Shown piece after piece: positions 7,462-15,289 of a stretch of DNA of 22,435 nucleotides. The stretch spans positions 1 through 22,435 of the forward strand of contig JBBRGG010000018.1 in NCBI GenBank assembly GCA_038240875.1. The letters run 5' to 3'. Source of the DNA: JBBRGG01 sp038240875. GTDB lineage: Bacteria; Planctomycetota; Phycisphaerae; Phycisphaerales; UBA1924. The notes below the pieces were generated by a model, which was not told where the DNA came from, made no database searches, and worked only from the letters and a program-made list of their open reading frames with translations. Position numbers and translations under genes: made by a program. Within the stretch, counting starts at the first letter, position 1; every line of letters starts with the position of its first letter.

Positions 7462-7541
7462 GAGGCAAATATACGCGAATGAACTGGGATGGAATGAACT
7501 GGTGTTAATGCGCTGGGAAGGAATGGTGGAGAAAAGTGAGC

Positions 7542-9152
7542 TTAGCCAAAGAGCCCGGGGCCGCCGGAGTCGCGCGAGGTGTTGCGTGAGGAAGACCGCC
7601 GCTTGGGGGCTGGCGGCATTGGAATGCCAGGCTTGGGCTGTTCCCGGACAGCGGCTGGGTTTGCTGCTGAAGTGGTCGTGGTGTCGGGTGTGCCTGTGAC
7701 TGTAGATTGAACTGATCCGATGGCTGCCTTCGTTGTGAGTGTTTGGCCGGGGCGTGCGCGAGATGCGTCACGCAGGAGCGAGCCATCATCGAGGCGCGTC
7801 AAGGTGTACCCGCGATCTAGGACGGCGTTGGGATTAATCGCGGTCAAGTGGCGTTCGAGTGCGGTCAGGTGGGTCGCCGCGTCACGAAGGCGACTGGTGA
7901 AGATGTCATGCAGGGCACGCGCGGTTCGGTCGATGCGTTGTGCGTCGTCACGAGATAGCCATGCGGCTTTTACGCGTGCCTCGGCGGCTGCCAATTGCAT
8001 GTGGCTGGTGGCATGGATCGATCGCGGATGATGTGCGGCAATAGTCTGGCGAGCCTGGCTTAGCCTTGTTTGCGAGGTGAAGAGGACTTCGCGCCACGAA
8101 CGCATTGTGCGTTGCTGGGCCGAATCTAGTTGGGCGGCGGCATGCGCAATGATCGTGTGTGGTTCAGCGATCAACCGGCTTCTGCACGCGCCTATAAGTT
8201 GCTGCGATGCAAAGTCGATGTGCCGACGCGCAAGGCTCGATGCGCGGCGCGCGAGAGATTCGACTTGCCTTTCGAGGGCTGCGCCGTCGGGAGTGAGTCG
8301 CATGGCGGCTTGGGTGGGCGTTGCGCAGCGTTCGTCGGCGACAAGTTCGGCGATGGTTGTGTCGGTTTCGTGGCCAATGGCAGCGACGATGGGCAAGTGG
8401 CTTTCGACGATTGTCTGCGCGAGCGAGCGATCATTGAAGGCCCAAAGGTCTTCCATGGAGCCGCCCCCGCGCGTGATAAGGATGGCGTCGACTCCAAGGC
8501 GTGCGCGGTTGGCGTTGATCGTACGAATAGCGTCGGCGACTTCTGCAGCTGCTTTATCGCCTTGCACGCGAACGTCCGCGAGGAGGACGCCGACGGCGGG
8601 GCAGCGTTTGCGCATGGTGACGAGTACGTCTTGCAGCGCCGCTGCGGAGCGGCTGGTGATGATCGCGATTTTGCGTGGAAATCGAGGGACGGGTCGCTTG
8701 CGGTCTGGGCTTGTCCAACCAAGTGCGCGGATTTCTTCAACGAGTTGGCGGTAGGCAAGTTCGAGTGCGCCTGCGCCAACAGGCTCAACGCGATCGCAGA
8801 CGAGGGTGACTTTGCCGCCGGGGGCGTAGAACTCGAGGCGGCCACGAACAACGACTTGCTGGCCGTTGGTAAGGGTGAAACCAAGGCGTTTGGATTGGCT
8901 TTGCCACATGGCGCAGCTGACGACCGCTTGCGCGTCTTTAAGATCGAAGTACCAGTGGGTGCGGTCACGAAAGCCGCTGATTTCGCCAATGACGCGAATG
9001 GGCGAGGGGACGCCGCTGCGAAGTGAGGCGTCGATGCGGGAAGCGATTTGCGAAACGGTGAATGGTGCGTCGGCAGCGATCGCTGCGTTTGCGGTGCTTG
9101 GCAAGGCAGTAGGTGCCGCCATTTTCTTTGGATCAAAGGGGAGTCGCGCCAT
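7542..9152 (-). CDS. xseA: Exodeoxyribonuclease VII large subunit
   Basis: XseA is the catalytic subunit of exonuclease VII. The 536 residues show an N-terminal OB-fold domain (about 30-130, with VIGEISGFRDRTHWYFDLKD and VVVRGRLEFYAPGGK), then the catalytic domain with RKIAIITSRSAAALQDVL, ITRGGGSMEDLWAFND and GHETDTTIAELVADERCATP. The rest to about 450 is the helical stalk that carries XseB, followed by ALERHLTAINPNAVLDRGYTL, a conserved C-terminal motif. An unusual polar tail of about 60 residues (Thr/Pro/Arg/Ser) ends the protein. The ATG at 9152 is used; no strong ribosome-binding site is seen. An unknown secreted-protein gene lies 69 bases upstream, xseB 80 bases downstream. Confidence 0.95.
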   Translation of the reverse strand: MARLPFDPKKMAAPTALPSTANAAIAADAPFTVSQIASRIDASLRSGVPSPIRVIGEISGFRDRTHWYFDLKDAQAVVSCAMWQSQSKRLGFTLTNGQQVVVRGRLEFYAPGGKVTLVCDRVEPVGAGALELAYRQLVEEIRALGWTSPDRKRPVPRFPRKIAIITSRSAAALQDVLVTMRKRCPAVGVLLADVRVQGDKAAAEVADAIRTINANRARLGVDAILITRGGGSMEDLWAFNDRSLAQTIVESHLPIVAAIGHETDTTIAELVADERCATPTQAAMRLTPDGAALERQVESLARRASSLARRHIDFASQQLIGACRSRLIAEPHTIIAHAAAQLDSAQQRTMRSWREVLFTSQTRLSQARQTIAAHHPRSIHATSHMQLAAAEARVKAAWLSRDDAQRIDRTARALHDIFTSRLRDAATHLTALERHLTAINPNAVLDRGYTLTRLDDGSLLRDASRARPGQTLTTKAAIGSVQSTVTGTPDTTTTSAANPAAVREQPKPGIPMPPAPKRRSSSRNTSRDSGGPGLFG

Positions 9153-9221
9153 CGGAGAACGATAGTGCTGCTGGGTGTTGGTGAATTTGCGGTGGATCGT
9201 GAAGAGCTTATCGGTGTTGTG

Positions 9222-10217
9222 TTACGGTGCCTTCGCAGGGGTGGTAGCGGCTGGAAGTGTGTTGGGAATTGGCGTAAATGGAGTTGTATTAGAAGAGGTT
9301 TGCGTGGGGGTTGAAGAGGTTGTTGGCGTAATGGGCGCGTTCGGCGTAATGGGCCTAACAGGCGTAATTAATTGGGAATTGGACTTTGCGGGCGTGAGCG
9401 ACAAGCCAGCGGCGTGGGGCAATCGGATGCGCGTCGGACTTGCTGGAGCGTGTATGGTTGCTGCGCGCGGTGGCGTGGGCTGGATCGCAGCGTTTGATAT
9501 TGTGATTTGTTGTTTCGAGACTTGATTGCTCGCTGGTATGGCTGGTGCTTTCAACGTAGCGGACTGGGCTTTGGGCAAGTCCAAAGTATCCGCGGCGGCG
9601 GCAGCTCGCGAGGCGGGCGTGCTCACGCCTGCAAATGTTGCGAGTGGAACAGAGGCGCGTGAATGAATTGATCGTGCGCGAGCGTACGCGGGGCCGTCGT
9701 TGGTGAAGGTACGGACCTGACCGACAAAGCCATATTCGCGGAGCCAGGCTTGGCGGCCATCTTCGAGGCGGCGGCACACGTCGCGCGTGGCACGTGGGCC
9801 GGATTGATCGATGGGCGACCATGGGTCGATTGCGACAACATAAGGACCAACACGGACGAGGGCACGCGCACGTTCGGAGCCAAACGCGCCAAAGGACTCG
9901 GCACCCGAGTTGCGGGCGTATGGGCCGTTGGCGTTGGTGAGTATGCGCGAAGACCAATCGACGCCATTAAACCCGGGGCGACGCACGTCGTCGGCGAAAT
10001 TGGCGGGGTAGTTGGTGGGATCGAGTGGATCTGTGACGAGGAGATCGCCAGCAAAGACGTCATAGCCGATGGTGGATTGAGAGAGGAAGATGGATTCGGC
10101 GTCGTTTCCATCGATGAAGATGTCGCCTGCGAGCGAGGTAGAGGAGAACGCACACGAACTGAGTAGGAGGGAAAGGGTGAGGCGTAGAGCGGGTTGGTAG
10201 TTTCTGGAGTTTGACAT
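9222..10217 (-). CDS. Uncharacterised secreted protein with Thr/Pro-rich tail
   Basis: I do not recognise this 331-residue protein. It begins with a signal peptide (hydrophobic RLTLSLLLSSCAFSSTSLA, likely cleaved before GDIF at residue 31). A compact region at about 31-190 follows, containing DIFIDGNDAESIFLSQS, SERARALVRVGPYVVAIDP, RLEDGRQAWLREYGFVGQVR and TNDGPAYARARSI; no catalytic motif is obvious. The remaining ~140 residues are low-complexity Ala/Thr/Pro sequence with imperfect ITPxxP repeats (about residues 283-300), which suggests a flexible exported stalk. I start at ATG 10217 because the signal peptide begins there; upstream codons to 10370 look non-coding. It lies 69 bases before xseA and may share its transcript without sharing a function. 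Confidence 0.65.
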   Translation of the reverse strand: MSNSRNYQPALRLTLSLLLSSCAFSSTSLAGDIFIDGNDAESIFLSQSTIGYDVFAGDLLVTDPLDPTNYPANFADDVRRPGFNGVDWSSRILTNANGPYARNSGAESFGAFGSERARALVRVGPYVVAIDPWSPIDQSGPRATRDVCRRLEDGRQAWLREYGFVGQVRTFTNDGPAYARARSIHSRASVPLATFAGVSTPASRAAAAADTLDLPKAQSATLKAPAIPASNQVSKQQITISNAAIQPTPPRAATIHAPASPTRIRLPHAAGLSLTPAKSNSQLITPVRPITPNAPITPTTSSTPTQTSSNTTPFTPIPNTLPAATTPAKAP

Positions 10218-10621
10218 AGGAATCTCGTTACTAATATGGGCTTTTTCGGCCTTGATTTGGGACTTACGAAGCGCACAAGTCAGTCCTACGCGGAAGTTGA
10301 TTCGCGTTTCTGATTCACATCTATATGTACGCACACGCACATCGCGTAGATGTGATTCATGGATGGGCAAGCAAATTAGTGCGGCTTATTGAATGGACAC
10401 CACGCTTGGCAGAATGCAACCGAAGTGAAATATGAAAGCGAATTCGGGGAGCATGTATGGAGGACTTATAACTCAAAGAGCAAGTCACGTGCAAAGGTGA
10501 GGCGCGAAAAGCACAACAGCCCTGGTCAGAAGACCAAGGCCGTGTAAAGTGCTCAAAATGATTGATGAAGAGGCATTAACGACTCAGATGGGTACACATG
10601 AGTTGTGATGCCGGAGGCAAA
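10218..10621. promoter_or_regulatory. Upstream region of the secreted-protein gene, with a long inverted repeat
   Basis: This 404-base stretch has no credible gene. It carries the inverted repeat TCACATCTA (10315-10323) / TAGATGTGA (10347-10355), extendable to 12 positions with one mismatch and separated by 23 bases, about 100 bases before the ATG at 10217. It also holds the terminator of the RRM gene near 10506-10540. No -10/-35 pair could be assigned. Confidence 0.45.
10506..10540 (-). terminator. Intrinsic terminator after the RRM gene
   Basis: On the minus strand GCCTTGGTC-TTCT-GACCAGGGC forms nine base pairs (one G-U), followed by TGTTGTGCTTTTCG. It sits about 80 bases after the stop of the RNA-binding protein gene. 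Confidence 0.7.
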
Positions 10622-11053
10622 TTACCAGCCGCCGCCGCGTCCACCACGATCGCCACCACCGCCGCCGCGACCGCCACCACCACCGCCGCCGCCGCCGCCG
10701 TAACCACCACCACCGCCGCCGCCACCACCACTGTATCCGCCGCCACCGCCGCGACGACCACCGCCACCACCACCGCCGCCGCCCCCGAAGCCACCACCGC
10801 CGCCGCCGCCAGTCTTGGGACGAGCTTCGTTGACGGTGAGGTCACGACCCATGAAGTTCTGACCATTGAGAGCGTTGATGGCGGCTTGAGCCTGAGCATC
10901 ATCGGCCATCTCAACAAAACCGAAACCTCGAGGACGACCCGTGTCACGATCCATAACCAAGGAGACGGAAGTTACTTCGCCATGCGCGGAGAAGACATCG
11001 CGTAGCTCGGCCTCGGACGTGGAGAACGACAGGTTACCAACGTAAAGCTTCAT
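10622..11053 (-). CDS. RRM RNA-binding protein with glycine-rich tail
   Basis: The 143-residue protein has one RNA recognition motif, residues 1 to about 78. RNP2 is KLYVGNL (2-8) and RNP1 is RGFGFVEM (about 42-49); their aromatic residues stack on single-stranded RNA. The last 60 or so residues are nearly all glycine with scattered Arg, Tyr and Phe (FGGGG, RRGGGG, YSGGGG). This layout matches cyanobacterial and planctomycete Rbp proteins, which are often cold-induced and bind mRNA. The Arg/Tyr-Gly tail resembles sequences that promote RNA binding and phase separation, which is inference here. A GAGG lies 6 bases before the ATG. A terminator follows the gene, and a long non-coding region precedes it. 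Confidence 0.93.
   Translation of the reverse strand: MKLYVGNLSFSTSEAELRDVFSAHGEVTSVSLVMDRDTGRPRGFGFVEMADDAQAQAAINALNGQNFMGRDLTVNEARPKTGGGGGGGFGGGGGGGGGGRRGGGGGYSGGGGGGGGGYGGGGGGGGGGRGGGGGDRGGRGGGW
10625..10815. repeat. Low-complexity CCG/CCA tract (poly-Gly coding)
   Basis: About 190 bases of plus-strand CCG/CCA triplets encode the poly-glycine tail on the minus strand. The low complexity also creates an Ala/Thr-only open frame on the plus strand that should not be taken as a gene. Confidence 0.9.
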
Positions 11054-11656
11054 TCCAACCTCGAATCATTTGCCCGAAACAATGAATCACCGTGCGAAGA
11101 CTCGGGCAGAGATCGAGCGTCGGTCGTCGCGGAGGACGTCCAAATTTGGACAGAAAGACTCCGCAGCTGATAAACTCTAGGCAAGTTCGCCAACCAAGGC
11201 CTCCTGCCCTTTCGCAAAATGTCGATGTCTAGTAAACACTGGCCATTACGCATAATGTACACCAAATTCAGATTTGTTTACATGAAGAAGTTAATCTGCG
11301 GATCGCGTACCCCGTATCTTCACCGAATTCGATGGTAAAACTTCGCATTGTGCCATGGTAAGGCACGCCGTACGTGTACCATCTTGTACGCGTAGGAGGA
11401 GCGGGCACATCCAACCCTCACATATGCCAGGACGGCACGCGTGACACGCCTAATTGTATCTCTTCGAGGTCTATTTCCTTTGCCAGATATTCTTCCCTGC
11501 CTGTTTTCAGTTGACTTCCCATCACTTTGACATCTGGAACTTCATGACTCAAGCAAGCTTCAGCCGCAGCGGTACGGACGGCTGCATCATCCTCGAAGGA
11601 TTTATAGGCGTTTCACGAGTGCGTGACATGTTCGGTCAGCACACGGAGGCACCACT
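11054..11656. promoter_or_regulatory. 603-base divergent intergenic region
   Basis: This region separates the minus-strand RRM gene from the plus-strand desaturase and must hold both promoters. It contains a perfect 14-base palindrome GTCCAAATTTGGAC (11138-11151), about 85 bases before the RRM start, which could be an operator. A TTGACT (11510-11515) lies upstream of the desaturase, but no well-spaced -10 is evident. Small frames here lack good starts. The length would allow a long regulatory leader for the RRM gene. Confidence 0.45.
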
Positions 11657-12799
11657 ATGACCACACACGCTTCGAGCCCATTTGACGCACTCGCAAATTC
11701 TGGCAGTGCAACTGTTTCAGACACGATAAAGCCCTCGCCGATTTCTACGGCTGGTGCGGTTTCCGTCAATCGTACGATTGACGTAGTCGCGCTGAACACG
11801 GACGATAACTACGATATTGATGCTGTGGCGGCCGACGATCACGCTGTCCACGGATCGGATCGGTTAAGCAAATCCGACCGCAAGTTGCGGATCATCAACC
11901 TTTTGGCTGTGTTGATTCCGTTTGCGGGATTTGCTGGCGCGATGCTGCTTTCCTGGGGATACGGATTTAACTGGACGCAGTTTGGAATCTTCGCCGGGAT
12001 GATCCTGTTTACGTCCTTTGGGATCACGGTTGGGTTCCACCGGTTGTGCACTCACAAAGCGTTTCGCACGCCTGCCGCGATTCGATACACATTCGCCGTC
12101 GCTGGGTCGATGGCGGTGCAAGGTCCGGTGATTCGCTGGTGTGGCGAGCACCGCAAGCACCACCACCACAGCGACACCGAGCTCGATCCACACTCGCCAC
12201 ACATGGGCGAGAATGGCTCTTGGGGCGAAGGGTTTAAGGCGACGATGTATGGCGCGTATCACGCGCAGTTTGGTTGGCTGTTGGCCGCTCGCAGCCGAGC
12301 TGGTCGCGGGCTAGGCAAGTACACCAAGGATCTGCGTCAAGATCCGGTTCTGGTCGCTGCGAACCGTCAATTCTTGTTCTGGGTCGCAATGGGTTTGGTG
12401 ATCCCGGCGATCTTGGGTGGCGTGCTCACCATGACCTTCATGGGAGCTCTGATGGGCTTCTTATGGGGCGGTCTGGTCCGTATCCTCTTGGTTCACCATG
12501 TCACGTGGAGCGTGAACTCGGTGTGTCACTTGTGGGGCATGAAGCCCTTTGATAGCCATGATGAGAGCCGCAACAATCCGATCGTCGGGATTCTCGCCTT
12601 TGGCGAAGGTTGGCACAACAACCATCACGCATTCCCGACGTCGGCTCGCCATGGGCTACGTTGGTGGGAGCTGGATTTGTCGTACGTCCTGATCCGTGCG
12701 TTGGCGCTGGTTGGCTTGGCCAAGGATATTAAGGTGCCGGACAAGGAACGCATCGAGCGGAAGTTGAGTGTTGATCGGGATCGTCGCAAGGCTTCATGA
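11657..12799 (+). CDS. Acyl-CoA / fatty-acid desaturase
   Basis: This 380-residue membrane di-iron enzyme introduces a cis double bond, probably at delta-9, into acyl chains using O2 and an electron donor. The three histidine boxes of the SCD/Ole1-type family are present: HRLCTH (128-133), HRKHH (165-169) and HNNHH (320-324). Hydrophobic segments lie at about 80-100, 108-125, 143-155 and 240-275. The first 70 residues are a polar, poorly conserved extension that the enzyme core does not need. GGAGG stands 9 bases upstream of the ATG, fixing the start, and a strong terminator follows, so the gene is probably monocistronic. Such enzymes adjust membrane fluidity, often at low temperature; the RRM gene next door, on the opposite strand, may respond to the same cue. 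Confidence 0.93.
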   Translation: MTTHASSPFDALANSGSATVSDTIKPSPISTAGAVSVNRTIDVVALNTDDNYDIDAVAADDHAVHGSDRLSKSDRKLRIINLLAVLIPFAGFAGAMLLSWGYGFNWTQFGIFAGMILFTSFGITVGFHRLCTHKAFRTPAAIRYTFAVAGSMAVQGPVIRWCGEHRKHHHHSDTELDPHSPHMGENGSWGEGFKATMYGAYHAQFGWLLAARSRAGRGLGKYTKDLRQDPVLVAANRQFLFWVAMGLVIPAILGGVLTMTFMGALMGFLWGGLVRILLVHHVTWSVNSVCHLWGMKPFDSHDESRNNPIVGILAFGEGWHNNHHAFPTSARHGLRWWELDLSYVLIRALALVGLAKDIKVPDKERIERKLSVDRDRRKAS

Positions 12800-12833
12800 T
12801 GATCTAAAGGCAGTGAGTTCTTGAAATACAAGA

Positions 12834-12867
12834 GGGCTCTCGCAAGGTGCGGGAGCCCTTTTTGTTT
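12834..12867 (+). terminator. Rho-independent terminator after the desaturase
   Basis: GGGCTCTCGC-AAGGT-GCGGGAGCCC (ten pairs, one G-U) is followed directly by TTTTTGTTT. This is the clearest intrinsic terminator in the window. Confidence 0.93.
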
Positions 12868-12903
12868 CCAGGTATTTACGTTACTTGGATTTATATTGAC
12901 ACA

Positions 12904-13486
12904 TCATGAACCACTGTCATGATCGATCGAATCAATGATCCATCTGGTTGCGGCTCGATAGCGTTCTGGATCGCCGAACGTGCGTGCTGAAATGAGTGCG
13001 CCTTCGAGTGTACCGATGATCGCCTTGGCCGCAGATGCGGGGTTGGATTTTATTGTAACACCTGGAGATTCTCGGGCAGATTCGAGAAGTGTCGTGAGCC
13101 AGCTTTTTAGCATCGCGAAAGAACCCAAGCACTTCTTGTTAGATGTGAGCTGGGAGCTTCTCAAAATCAGACACGAGTATGCCGCAAAGGCAGATTCACT
13201 TGCCGGTATCGAGGGGTTTACGAAACAAGTCCGTGAACGCATCGAGCTTTCTAAGTGGTGTTGAATCTGATGCATCAATGCTGGATAGCTCCTCGGTGAA
13301 TGCGGCACGATATCGCGCGAGGCCGGCGAGGCCGATTTTTTTTCGTTAGGAAGTGGTAGTGGATCCTTGCGGTTTTGATCTTTATTTGTCTGCAAGATCG
13401 TGGTAACTGAAGGCATTGAATCCAACGGTTTGCATCAACTCTTGCGCCACATTCGTGAGCTTGATGCGAGTCGTGCTGTCTGCCAT
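12904..13486 (-). pseudogene. Decayed TetR/AcrR-family regulator
   Basis: Pieces of one TetR-type repressor are found in order but in different frames. From ATG 13486 (GGAG 10 bases upstream) the helix-turn-helix start reads ADSTTRIKLTNVAQELMQ, ending at YHDLADK and a TAA at 13382-13384. A one-base shift continues IKTARIHYHFLTKK. After an A8 run another shift gives GLAGLARYRAAFTEELSSID, interrupted by TGA (13196-13198) and TAA (13139-13141), then QEVLGFFRDAK. A shift in an A5 run (13104-13108) leads to LTTLLESARESPGVTIK and the typical C-terminus LEGALISARTFGDPERYRAA. At least three frameshifts and three in-frame stops are present; two of the stops look like substitutions, so sequencing error alone cannot explain the damage. 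It probably once controlled the decayed dehydrogenase upstream. Confidence 0.85.
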
Positions 13487-13681
13487 GCTGGGTCTCCGTC
13501 GCCAGGCTACTGGCACAAATCCTATCGTTCTAGCTTGTGGGTTGCGTGCGTGATCGCAACGCCTGCCCTGATTGCTGCGGCGATGAGAGCGCCCTCTGCG
13601 ATCTCCTGATCGATTGCGACTGCGGATACACACCGCAGCGTCGACGGGCTGGTTTGGGAAGTGAGCTGCGAAGTCGTCTCT

Positions 13682-14572
13682 TTACACGAGCCGGGCGGCT
13701 TCTGCGATGGTCGAACGATGAAGCTGAACGAGCAGCTCTGAAGGCAGTTTCGGGCTGATATACCCTCCCGCGAGCGCGAAAGCGATAGGTATGCGCAGCG
13801 CCTTGGCCCAGCTAAAGACCATGCGCTCGCGTTCGGCGAGAATGTTGGCGGTGATACCGGGGAGGCCGCCGGTAAGGCAGTCTTCGAACGGGTCCATGCC
13901 GGCGTTGTAAAGGCAAAGTCTGGGTCGCGGGTTGATCGCCGAAGCGAGATCAAGCGCCGAAGAGATCGCGGCGAGGTAGCGATCCGCGTGGTCAACGAGT
14001 ACGAGTGTGGCATTGGGCGTCGATGGGTAGAAATCGAACTCGCTAACGGAGATGTCGAGCTGGATAATGGCGGGGCGGCTCGCGATGAGGGATGCCGTGC
14101 CGCCGCCGCAGTGTGCATCGAAGTCGAGGATGAGCACCGAATCGCACCCGGCGTCGAGCGCAGCTTGCGCCGCGATCACCAGGCCGTTGAACGTGCAGAA
14201 GCCTTTGCCGTAGGTTCGTTGGGCGTGGTGGAGCCCGCTGGAGAGCGAACCGGCTACGCCGCAGTTGAGGGCGGCGAGGGCGGCGTCTACCAGACCGCCG
14301 TTGGACGCCAGGACCATGGTCCAAAGCCCAGCGTCCCACTTAAAGCCTTGTGACTGTGCCGTATCTTCAGGCTGTCCGGTTCTGACAGCGTCGACGTAGG
14401 CGAGCGAGTGTACCTTCAGCAGCAGGTCGATCTCGCAGGACCGAGGCTCGACGAGCGTGATTTTCGCAATGGGATTAGCGTCCAGCGACAATGCGATCCA
14501 GGCGGCTTTCCGCGTGGTGTCGAAGCTGTGGCGTGCAAGCACGTATTGCGGGCCGTAATAGACTGGGACCAT
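13682..14572 (-). CDS. Histone-deacetylase-like / acetoin-utilisation-type amidohydrolase
   Basis: This 296-residue protein belongs to the arginase-deacetylase fold (class I/II HDAC, AcuC, acetylpolyamine amidohydrolase). The catalytic features are in place: the His dyad H115-H116 in SGLHHAQRTYGKGFCTFNG, zinc ligands D152 and H154 in LDFDAHCGGGTA, the third ligand D227 in YNAGMDPFED, and the active-site tyrosine Y271 in LAGGYIS. These enzymes remove acetyl or acyl groups from lysines, polyamines or small amides; the substrate cannot be read from the sequence. GGGAGAG lies 9 bases before the ATG. It is intact although the genes on both sides (TetR-like and SDR-like) are broken, so it may be under separate selection. 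Confidence 0.85.
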   Translation of the reverse strand: MVPVYYGPQYVLARHSFDTTRKAAWIALSLDANPIAKITLVEPRSCEIDLLLKVHSLAYVDAVRTGQPEDTAQSQGFKWDAGLWTMVLASNGGLVDAALAALNCGVAGSLSSGLHHAQRTYGKGFCTFNGLVIAAQAALDAGCDSVLILDFDAHCGGGTASLIASRPAIIQLDISVSEFDFYPSTPNATLVLVDHADRYLAAISSALDLASAINPRPRLCLYNAGMDPFEDCLTGGLPGITANILAERERMVFSWAKALRIPIAFALAGGYISPKLPSELLVQLHRSTIAEAARLV

Positions 14573-14650
14573 GGCGCGTCACTCTCCCTTCGTTTGAAAT
14601 ACTACCGTCGAATCGTACTATGGGGCTCTTGCCGGAGTGCGCGATCGCGG

Positions 14651-15118
14651 TCAGGCTATACCGGCTTGCCGCTGCCAATACTTGGCCGAGAACGACACGA
14701 TGTTCAGCATTGCACCCAGACGCTTTGACTTTATGATGTTACGATCAATACGCGGGTCACGAAGAAAATCGCATGGTTGAAGGACATGTAGGTTTCGTAG
14801 TCATTAGCGGTGTGGTCGATGAATGTCTTTGGATTGAACGACCCATTGGCATTGACTAGGCCTTCGACATCGGAATGTCCAGAATCGATTTGATCAAGAA
14901 ACGTGGCGAGGGATTGTGCTTTGGAGACGTCGACTTGGAATGCCTTGATGAGCCCGATCGAACCGAGTTCATTCTGCGACGCGTTCATTATTTCGGTTCG
15001 CTGGGCTGTGACAATCACGGATCCGCAGCGTTGAAGGATCAAGCGAGAGGTCGCTTTCCCCAATGCCACTGGTTCCGCCAAGGATCAAAACCGTCTTGCC
15101 TGTAAAGTCGTTGGACAT
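14651..15118 (-). pseudogene. Decayed short-chain dehydrogenase/reductase
   Basis: From ATG 15118 (AGGAG 7 bases upstream) the frame reads FTGKTVLILGGTSGIG, the Rossmann nucleotide-binding motif of the SDR family. An indel at GGGGAAA then moves the sequence to another frame: KATSRLILQRCGSVIVTAQR, then DVEGLVNANGSFNPKTFID, then FNHAIFFVTR, ending at a stop at 14731. A further piece (GAMLNIVSFSAK) appears about 20 codons on in another frame, resembling the SDR stretch before the catalytic Tyr, which is lost. The gene is therefore frameshifted and degraded at its 3' end. It probably formed a pair with the TetR-like gene, a common arrangement. Confidence 0.8.
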
Positions 15119-15127
15119 GCTGAAACT

Positions 15128-15152
15128 CCTGCATGGTTGAAAAACATGCAGG
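15128..15152. repeat. Perfect inverted repeat overlapping the SDR leader
   Basis: CCTGCATG and CATGCAGG are exact inverted copies separated by 9 bases. The left arm overlaps the AGGAG ribosome-binding site of the decayed SDR gene, so as RNA the hairpin would hide it; as DNA it could be an operator. Confidence 0.6.
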
Positions 15153-15160
15153 AATACGCC

Positions 15161-15177
15161 ACTACTTAGTAAATAGT
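15161..15177. promoter_or_regulatory. Operator-like near-palindrome upstream of the SDR relic
   Basis: ACTACTTAGTAAATAGT is a 17-base dyad with one mismatched pair around the central base. Its size and position, about 45 bases before the SDR start, fit a TetR-family operator. It probably served the decayed TetR gene at 12904-13486. Confidence 0.45.
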
Positions 15178-15289
15178 AAAAATTTCAAATGGAATTTGCC
15201 ACTTCAACGGGTCAATGCTAGCTTTGGGCACAGTTTATATAACTGTCGCACACTAACTGCGATCAACAGTCGTGGATACAACTCTGGCA

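Noticed and set aside
8130..9026. Plus-strand frame of about 298 codons over xseA
   Set aside because: Antisense shadow of a clearly conserved xseA.
10598..11005. Plus-strand Ala/Thr-only open frame
   Set aside because: It is the complement of the poly-glycine codons of the RRM gene; low complexity, no ribosome-binding site.
11454..11660. Small plus-strand frame ending in an ATGA overlap with the desaturase start
   Set aside because: It needs a TTG start without a ribosome-binding site and its sequence is not protein-like; the overlap is probably chance, though a leader peptide from the ATG at 11544 cannot be fully excluded.
13522..13681. Minus-strand frame ending QEIAEGALIAAAIRAG after the deacetylase stop
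   Set aside because: It looks slightly protein-like, but most of the longer frame is an offset shadow of the deacetylase gene and no start or family could be supported.
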